Positions 59,323-64,000 of a DNA stretch of 64,000 nt are shown piece after piece; positions within the stretch are counted from its first letter, which is position 1; each line of letters starts with the position of its first letter. The stretch is from positions 22,133-86,132 of the forward strand of contig NZ_RYFF01000024.1 of NCBI RefSeq assembly GCF_004138165.1, read 5' to 3'. The DNA comes from Candidatus Chloroploca sp. Khr17. GTDB lineage: Bacteria > Chloroflexota > Chloroflexia > Chloroflexales > Chloroflexaceae. The translations under genes and the position numbers were made by a program. The notes below the pieces were generated by a model, which did no database searches, was not told where the DNA came from, and worked only from the letters and a program-made list of their open reading frames with translations.

Positions 59323-62220
59323 TTAGGGCGTAATCCAGGAACGTGGATTATCCTGGCAGACATTGACCTCGGTGGTGGATGGGAAGCGCATATGCAGGTC
59401 AACCTGGGTTGACGGTTTGAAGCTGCCCACCTGGCTGCGGGCCGAAACCTCGATCGTTGTATTGGGCTGGGTCGTCACCCCATCCCAGAGCACATCATAG
59501 CGACGGGGCAACGGATCAATATCTTGATCACTGGGATCGCGATACAAGAGCCATGCATTTAAGGTATAGGTACCCGGGCGCACGCGATCGGTGAAGCGGT
59601 AATAGAGTTGGTTGGTGGCCTCGTTTACCTTGATTTCGGTCACCAGGGCACCGCCGCTGCCACTCTCGGTCGGGGTGAGCGTCACAAAGCCCACCGTCGG
59701 CCACCCGAATTGCCGACCACCCGAGAGGGTAAAGCGCAGATCCGGCGAGAGATTCGTCTGCGTCATATCGGTACGCACATCGCCTTCACGCGGAATACAG
59801 GCAAGATCCTGCACCTGACGTCCGATTGACTCGAAGAGGATATCGAGGTTGTTCTTGCCCGTCGCCGGATCGGTTTCGAGCGTCGAGACCACATAGCCAG
59901 TCTCGAAGCCATTGATCGGATCCGAAGCGATCTGCCCGCTGCTCAAGCCACCGTACACCTGGTTGAGCGGCGAAATGCCGACAGCGTAGACAATCGTACG
60001 TGCTTTGTCTTCATCAGGAATGGAGCGTGTATCAGTCACGGTGCCTTTGAGCTCAGCATTGCTGACCGCGATTGACTGATTGATCGGACGATTATAGAGT
60101 ACATTATCTTTCACATAGGTACCACCGCCTTCATTGGTATGGCAGATGGCTGTATCAATGAGTTGTTTCGTCTCCAGGCCCCGACAGAACGCCCGGTGGG
60201 TGCCCTCCACCGCACCTGGGCGACCCTGGCCCCATGTATTGGTTCCGTATGTACCCACCGAATTGAAGGCGAGATAGTTGCTCGCGTTTTGATTAAAGAA
60301 CTGATTCGACACCCCGTCGGTGATAAAGAGCACCACGCGCAGATAGGTAAACTCCTGACCATTCCATTCTACCGTTGGATCAGACGCGCGTAGCACGCGC
60401 GAGGCGCGGAAGAGGCCAGCAGTGCCGTTGGTGCCGCCATTGCTGACATAACGCTTGAGGATCTTGTCAGGGCCAAAGATCGGATGGGTATCATCCCGCT
60501 CTGGCACGTCAATGGTGCCGGTTGAATGCTCGTCAATCTTCTTTTTCAGCACATCCTTGTTGCTGCTGAAGTGGGATTGTGAACTATTGGGCGTGCCACT
60601 ATTTTTGACGTAAGTGCCGTCACTCTTTTTGAAGATGAAGGCATTGCCATTACTACTAACCTCGCCTGTGTACCAGACGTAGGCAAACTGATCGGGCGGA
60701 CGGGCAGGATCGTCCGTGTCAAAGTAGGCCGTCTCAATGAGTTGCTGGATCGCCTGTTTGGCAATAAACATCCGGCGTTGGGTATATTCTCGCCAGTAGC
60801 GTGATGAGCCGGTACCATCAGTCTCAGAATTGCCATCAATGGTTGAGCCATTAGGGCGGGTATAGACTGGCCCGTTGGTACACTGGGTAAAGACCGAGGG
60901 TTGCGGCACGCCATCCACTGTCAGTGGCCCCTGATTTGAATAGAGATTGCCGCCACCGCCAACATCGCACTGCCCATTGAAATTGGCACTCATCGAGCCA
61001 GACTGGTCGAGCACAATCACCCACTGGATCGGATTGTATTCGGTTGGGCGATTCTGGTAAGCCGGGGTCAGGGCCACATCGCCCCACACCTCACAGCAAT
61101 CCTCCTCGTTTGGTGGCACCGGGCTAAACGAACATGCCCCGAGCAACGCATCTTCCTGTCCAAGGTAGACGAGATCGAAATAAGTATTATTGCCCTGGTT
61201 CTTTGAGTCGAGGATCACAAAGACTCCAAAGGCGGTCACGTTATAGCGGGAATTAGCCCCATTGTCAGCGGCCGGAGGATTATAGAGTGGCAGGATCATC
61301 CTGGTGCCAAGGGTCTGATGCTCCTGCATTGCGTCCCAGGCTTTGCCAACCATCATCCCGGTTGACCCCCAGACCCAGTCACCAGGGCTGAGGTTGCCAG
61401 GGAGGGCGGGATAGTTGACATCCACTACCCCTGAAGGCAAGTCGGCCTCTTCAAAGCCATCGCTAAGATTGCCAAACCCACGGAGACTGTTTTCAGCGTC
61501 GACGGCGCTTTTATTCGCTTCGATCCAGCGCAAGAATCCGAAGTTGCCAGGGCTACCGCTATCTTTTGGATAGACGCGCCGTGCCGTATAGGTGGCAAAG
61601 GGGCCACTGGGAATGACGCGCCAGTTGGCATCATCCACTTGCCTGAACTGGCTCAAGTCATCGGTCAAGGTCATGCGGTCAATCGCAAATGGATAGACGC
61701 CCTGTCCCATCGGGCACTTGCCGGCATAGGCACTGGCCCCGATGGGCAGATCGTTGCGCCCAACGACGCGAGCAAAATAGGTGTCAACCTGACCTTCGAG
61801 GCGCACCTGGATAAAGGCAACATCATTGGTCGGGATCGCATTGGTATTATCAGGGGTGATCGACGAAGCTCCGGCAATAGCTCGGCCATCTTTATCGAGA
61901 TAGACAGCCGTCAATTGCACCTGATTGCTGTTTGGTGTTTGCCCATAGGGGGCCACGCCAATGCCATTGGCAGTCAGCACCTGCAGGATCTCGTTGTAGA
62001 CCATCGCGCTGGTATCACCGGCACGGCTATTGAAGACAAAATTCATGCCTGCGATCGACGACGCATTGGCGGCCGCGACCACCCGGCGCTCTTGCGAAAA
62101 GGTGTTGCCAACATCCACTGACAGGCCGACCATGGCGACAAGCACCACGATCATGAGGGCGATCAGCGGGATGCTTTGACCTAACGTTCGCCTACGATAC
62201 ATTTGGGTTCTTGTTTTCAT
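59323..62220 (-). CDS. TadG-like pilus protein with von Willebrand A domain
   Basis: 965 residues from the ATG at 62220 (GGAGGG upstream). N-terminus G-Q-S-I-P-L-I-A-L-M-I-V-V-L-V-A-M-V-G-L-S is the TadG/TadE-like helix, followed by D-V-G-N and A-A-A-N-A-S. A VWA domain starts about residue 400 with the MIDAS motif V-L-D-Q-S-G-S-M-S, later F-I-T-D-G-V-S-N. The C-terminal part is beta-rich. TadG proteins belong to the envelope-spanning or tip complex; VWA suggests metal-dependent adhesion. Confidence 0.9.
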   Translation of the reverse strand: MKTRTQMYRRRTLGQSIPLIALMIVVLVAMVGLSVDVGNTFSQERRVVAAANASSIAGMNFVFNSRAGDTSAMVYNEILQVLTANGIGVAPYGQTPNSNQVQLTAVYLDKDGRAIAGASSITPDNTNAIPTNDVAFIQVRLEGQVDTYFARVVGRNDLPIGASAYAGKCPMGQGVYPFAIDRMTLTDDLSQFRQVDDANWRVIPSGPFATYTARRVYPKDSGSPGNFGFLRWIEANKSAVDAENSLRGFGNLSDGFEEADLPSGVVDVNYPALPGNLSPGDWVWGSTGMMVGKAWDAMQEHQTLGTRMILPLYNPPAADNGANSRYNVTAFGVFVILDSKNQGNNTYFDLVYLGQEDALLGACSFSPVPPNEEDCCEVWGDVALTPAYQNRPTEYNPIQWVIVLDQSGSMSANFNGQCDVGGGGNLYSNQGPLTVDGVPQPSVFTQCTNGPVYTRPNGSTIDGNSETDGTGSSRYWREYTQRRMFIAKQAIQQLIETAYFDTDDPARPPDQFAYVWYTGEVSSNGNAFIFKKSDGTYVKNSGTPNSSQSHFSSNKDVLKKKIDEHSTGTIDVPERDDTHPIFGPDKILKRYVSNGGTNGTAGLFRASRVLRASDPTVEWNGQEFTYLRVVLFITDGVSNQFFNQNASNYLAFNSVGTYGTNTWGQGRPGAVEGTHRAFCRGLETKQLIDTAICHTNEGGGTYVKDNVLYNRPINQSIAVSNAELKGTVTDTRSIPDEDKARTIVYAVGISPLNQVYGGLSSGQIASDPINGFETGYVVSTLETDPATGKNNLDILFESIGRQVQDLACIPREGDVRTDMTQTNLSPDLRFTLSGGRQFGWPTVGFVTLTPTESGSGGALVTEIKVNEATNQLYYRFTDRVRPGTYTLNAWLLYRDPSDQDIDPLPRRYDVLWDGVTTQPNTTIEVSARSQVGSFKPSTQVDLHMRFPSTTEVNVCQDNPRSWITP

Positions 62221-62533
62221 GATCTCTACCCTCCATCTACCAGTTACTATCTTGATTTTTTCTTTGAACTGCCTTCGCAGTTCGTAACGTACGTTTCCCG
62301 GGTTTGACACCCTGAGTACTCCATGCCTTTGGGCGCTCGTCAGACCTCACAGGTCTTAGACCGGCTTGGTTGCTTCGACAAGGTTTCAGGGTACTGTATC
62401 GTTGACGCTCATCGGAGTGCCGACTTCAGTCGGCTGAGCCGGAAGCCGACTGAAGTCGGCACTCCGAGTCGAGGGTAAAGCTGATCTGGCCCTTCTGAAA
62501 CCTTGTCTTAGGAGCGAAGGGTCTCAGGTGTCC
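62221..62533. repeat. Nested inverted-repeat element between tadE and tadG
   Basis: An outer inverted repeat GACAAGGTTTCAG (62377-62389) / CTGAAACCTTGTC (62495-62507) encloses an inner palindrome with arms CGGAGTGCCGACTTCAGTC and its complement. A single AGACCTCACAGGTCT arm lies at 62342-62356. No coding region or clear promoter is seen in the gap. Confidence 0.65.
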
Positions 62534-63217
62534 CTAAGGCGTTGTATAGTACTGGCTGCGCATCGGCATCAAGTGTGATGCTTGCAAGCGCACAGTATTG
62601 CCAAAGACCGGAGCAAAGGGAAAGAAAAAGCGATATTCGTACCGTACTGTCACACGAATCCAGCACCCGCTCCCGCCGGCCTGCAGACCACGACCTCGCT
62701 CATCGCCGACACAGGAAGGCTGCAGATCATTCGTGTCAAAGCCGGATAGGTTTTCGACATAAATATAGCCATTCGGATCGGTAGCAACACTATCTTGGTC
62801 ATACAACTTCGGACTCTGAACATCATCATTAACGCCGTTGCCATCGAGGTCGCGCAGATTGGCAAAGCCGTTCCCCTGATCCCCTGCGGCCCAGTAGACG
62901 CGGTTGGCAATTTCGGCATAGGGAATCACCAGTTCAGTAATATTGCCGTCAGTGTCTTTGACGGCGTGCGGATAGCTGCCATAGACGGCACCCTCCTGGG
63001 CGGCAACACGCAAGGCTTGCAGGGTAAAGTAGATCAAGCCCAGATCAACGACGGCCGCAAGCAGAAAGAAGATCATTGTTGACGCAAGAGCAAACTCGAC
63101 GACGGCCTGGCCCCACTGCTTGGGGTGGTGTTGGGGCAACGTCGGGTGAGCGGGCTCAGGGTTGGTCCCACTTCGTCTGTTTGCATTCATCATTACGTAT
63201 GTGATCAACTTCTTCAT
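62534..63217 (-). CDS. TadE-like pseudopilin, second copy
   Basis: 227 residues. After a basic, Pro-rich leader the helix G-Q-A-V-V-E-F-A-L-A-S-T-M-I-F-F-L-L starts near residue 36, with the conserved Glu of the TadE family (position +5 of the helix). A soluble C-terminal part follows. Lies 19 bp after the first tadE. Confidence 0.85.
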   Translation of the reverse strand: MKKLITYVMMNANRRSGTNPEPAHPTLPQHHPKQWGQAVVEFALASTMIFFLLAAVVDLGLIYFTLQALRVAAQEGAVYGSYPHAVKDTDGNITELVIPYAEIANRVYWAAGDQGNGFANLRDLDGNGVNDDVQSPKLYDQDSVATDPNGYIYVENLSGFDTNDLQPSCVGDERGRGLQAGGSGCWIRVTVRYEYRFFFPFAPVFGNTVRLQASHLMPMRSQYYTTP

Positions 63218-63236
63218 AAGTGGCTCACAACATCAT

Positions 63237-63845
63237 TTATGGCGTAGGATCAGGATTGATTCGCACCCACTCGATCTGATCGGCGGCACAGGCGACCCCG
63301 ATCTGGCGCGTGGGGTCACGTCCAAGGTTTTCGAGTGAGCGGCGCTGGGTTACCCGCATCGTCACGCCATCGTTCATGCCGAGCAAGCCAAAGAGTGGTG
63401 TGAGGCTATTGACCGGGTACGTGATCGAGATCTCAATTGGCCCCCGCGCAGCCAGGTTACGGGTAGTGCCACCATCGGGATAGCGGATGGTCACATACTG
63501 TGATTGGGCGACAGCGTCTTGTTCGTTGACCCCCATGCCAAGCAGGGTTAGCTGTGACTCAATCGCCACATAGACAGCATTGACACAGTTATCCGAGCGA
63601 ATGCTGCGCGGTGCCCAGACATCTGGGTCTTGATTGAAGCCGTTAGGGTCCTGATTCAGCCAAGACTCGTGCGGAGGCAACTGGGCGGCCACTTCGGCCC
63701 CATTGCGGGCTGCCTGTGAGATAGTCGAATAGGCAAAGATCAGCCAACCAAACTCGATGATGCCAAAGATGACGATCAAGAGAATGGGAAGCATCAAGGC
63801 CATTTCGACGATGGACTGCCCTTTTTTGTTCTGCGTATGCGCCAT
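63237..63845 (-). CDS. TadE-like pseudopilin, first copy
   Basis: 202 residues, GGAGG before the ATG. The helix K-G-Q-S-I-V-E-M-A-L-M-L-P-I-L-L-I-V-I-F-G-I begins at residue 8 with the family Glu; A-A-R-N-G-A-E-V-A-A follows. First gene of the tad string. Possible minor pilin; no flp major-pilin or TadV peptidase gene is in the window. Confidence 0.9.
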   Translation of the reverse strand: MAHTQNKKGQSIVEMALMLPILLIVIFGIIEFGWLIFAYSTISQAARNGAEVAAQLPPHESWLNQDPNGFNQDPDVWAPRSIRSDNCVNAVYVAIESQLTLLGMGVNEQDAVAQSQYVTIRYPDGGTTRNLAARGPIEISITYPVNSLTPLFGLLGMNDGVTMRVTQRRSLENLGRDPTRQIGVACAADQIEWVRINPDPTP

Positions 63846-63881
63846 GACCGGCCTCCGTGCAGGGTCTTCTCGCCCAGCCTT

Positions 63882-63911
63882 ATTATAGCTCTAGGGCAAG
63901 GAGATGCTCAA
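63882..63911 (-). promoter_or_regulatory. Promoter of the tad string
   Basis: Minus-strand TTGAGC (63911-63906) and TATAAT (63887-63882) with an 18-bp spacer, 37 bp before the first tadE start. Confidence 0.55.
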
Positions 63912-63930
63912 TAGTCTAATGGTACCGTGT

Positions 63931-64000
63931 TGGGGCACGGGCAAGCCGTGCCCGTACGGGGGGTGGCGGGGGCGGGGTGGCGGCGGCGGGGCGGCGGGGG
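63931..64000. other. GC-only low-complexity end of window
   Basis: A short hairpin (GGGCACGG-GCAAG-CCGTGCCC) is followed by about 45 bases made almost only of G and C in GGCGG- and GGGGG-type runs. Nothing coding is seen; possible contig-end artefact. Confidence 0.5.

Noticed and set aside
1..64000. Genomic island or prophage
   Set aside because: No integrase, tRNA attachment site, phage structural genes or transposase was seen; genes are mostly housekeeping and surface functions.

Overview
The window reads as a chromosomal segment of a filamentous member of the Chloroflexota, probably order Chloroflexales (Chloroflexus/Oscillochloris/Chloroploca-like). This rests on overall gene content, a Tad pilus locus with no secretin gene in view, secreted proteins ending in a Y-L-P-x-x-x-R tail, and the style of intergenic palindromes. 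It is an inference; there is no rRNA gene or taxonomic marker here. I saw no tRNA, rRNA, CRISPR array, prophage or transposase gene.

Layout. 1-4.5 kb (minus): DUF58 protein (cut by the left edge), a PD40/TolB-propeller lipoprotein, an MscS channel and a nucleotidyltransferase-like fragment. 4.7-7.3 kb (plus): a NuiA-type nuclease inhibitor directly before a NucA-type secreted nuclease with a lamin-tail domain, then a VOC dioxygenase. 7.6-20.4 kb: Lon protease, TspO, M20 dipeptidase, DinB-like protein, a 13-residue-repeat protein coupled to an RDD membrane protein, a USP-DUF389 fusion, acetoacetate-CoA ligase and a NurA nuclease with a four-Cys knuckle. 20.5-22.8 kb: a secreted protein made of three tandem A-B repeat pairs. 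23-26.6 kb: a copper operon (CsoR, CopZ, CopA) with a G-tract operator, facing a small Cys-rich protein. 26.8-29.2 kb: a two-component system. 29.3-34.5 kb (minus): roadblock protein, solute-binding lipoprotein, TgpA-like transglutaminase, TatD. 34.6-38 kb: one TrkA and two tandem TrkH paralogues of equal length. 38-41.9 kb (minus): hydrolase, CobU and a pair of ATP-grasp genes. 42.3-45.3 kb: BrkB-like protein and an ArnT/PMT-like glycosyltransferase. 45.4-46.5 kb: a 2Fe-2S protein and an RHH antitoxin fused by overlap to a MazF remnant.

46.6-63.9 kb (minus) is one large Tad (Flp-type) surface-appendage locus, read right to left: two TadE pseudopilins, a TadG-like protein carrying a VWA domain, a secreted Kelch-like propeller, CpaB, CpaE/TadZ, CpaF/TadA, TadB and TadC. 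The same strand continues almost without gaps into DUF192, a multispanning glycosyltransferase, a GT2 glycosyltransferase and an HD protein, which may modify the appendage.

The most noteworthy items are a family of palindromic, terminally inverted repeat elements (MITE-like) present in at least four copies, the nuclease/inhibitor pair, the ATP-grasp pair, the A-B repeat protein, the shared C-terminal tail, and common palindromic repeats inserted in frame in a membrane-protein gene. Many intergenic gaps hold perfect hairpins with very short loops, mostly at convergent gene ends. Gene starts were moved from the longest frame wherever a Shine-Dalgarno sequence, signal peptide or family alignment pointed to a later codon.
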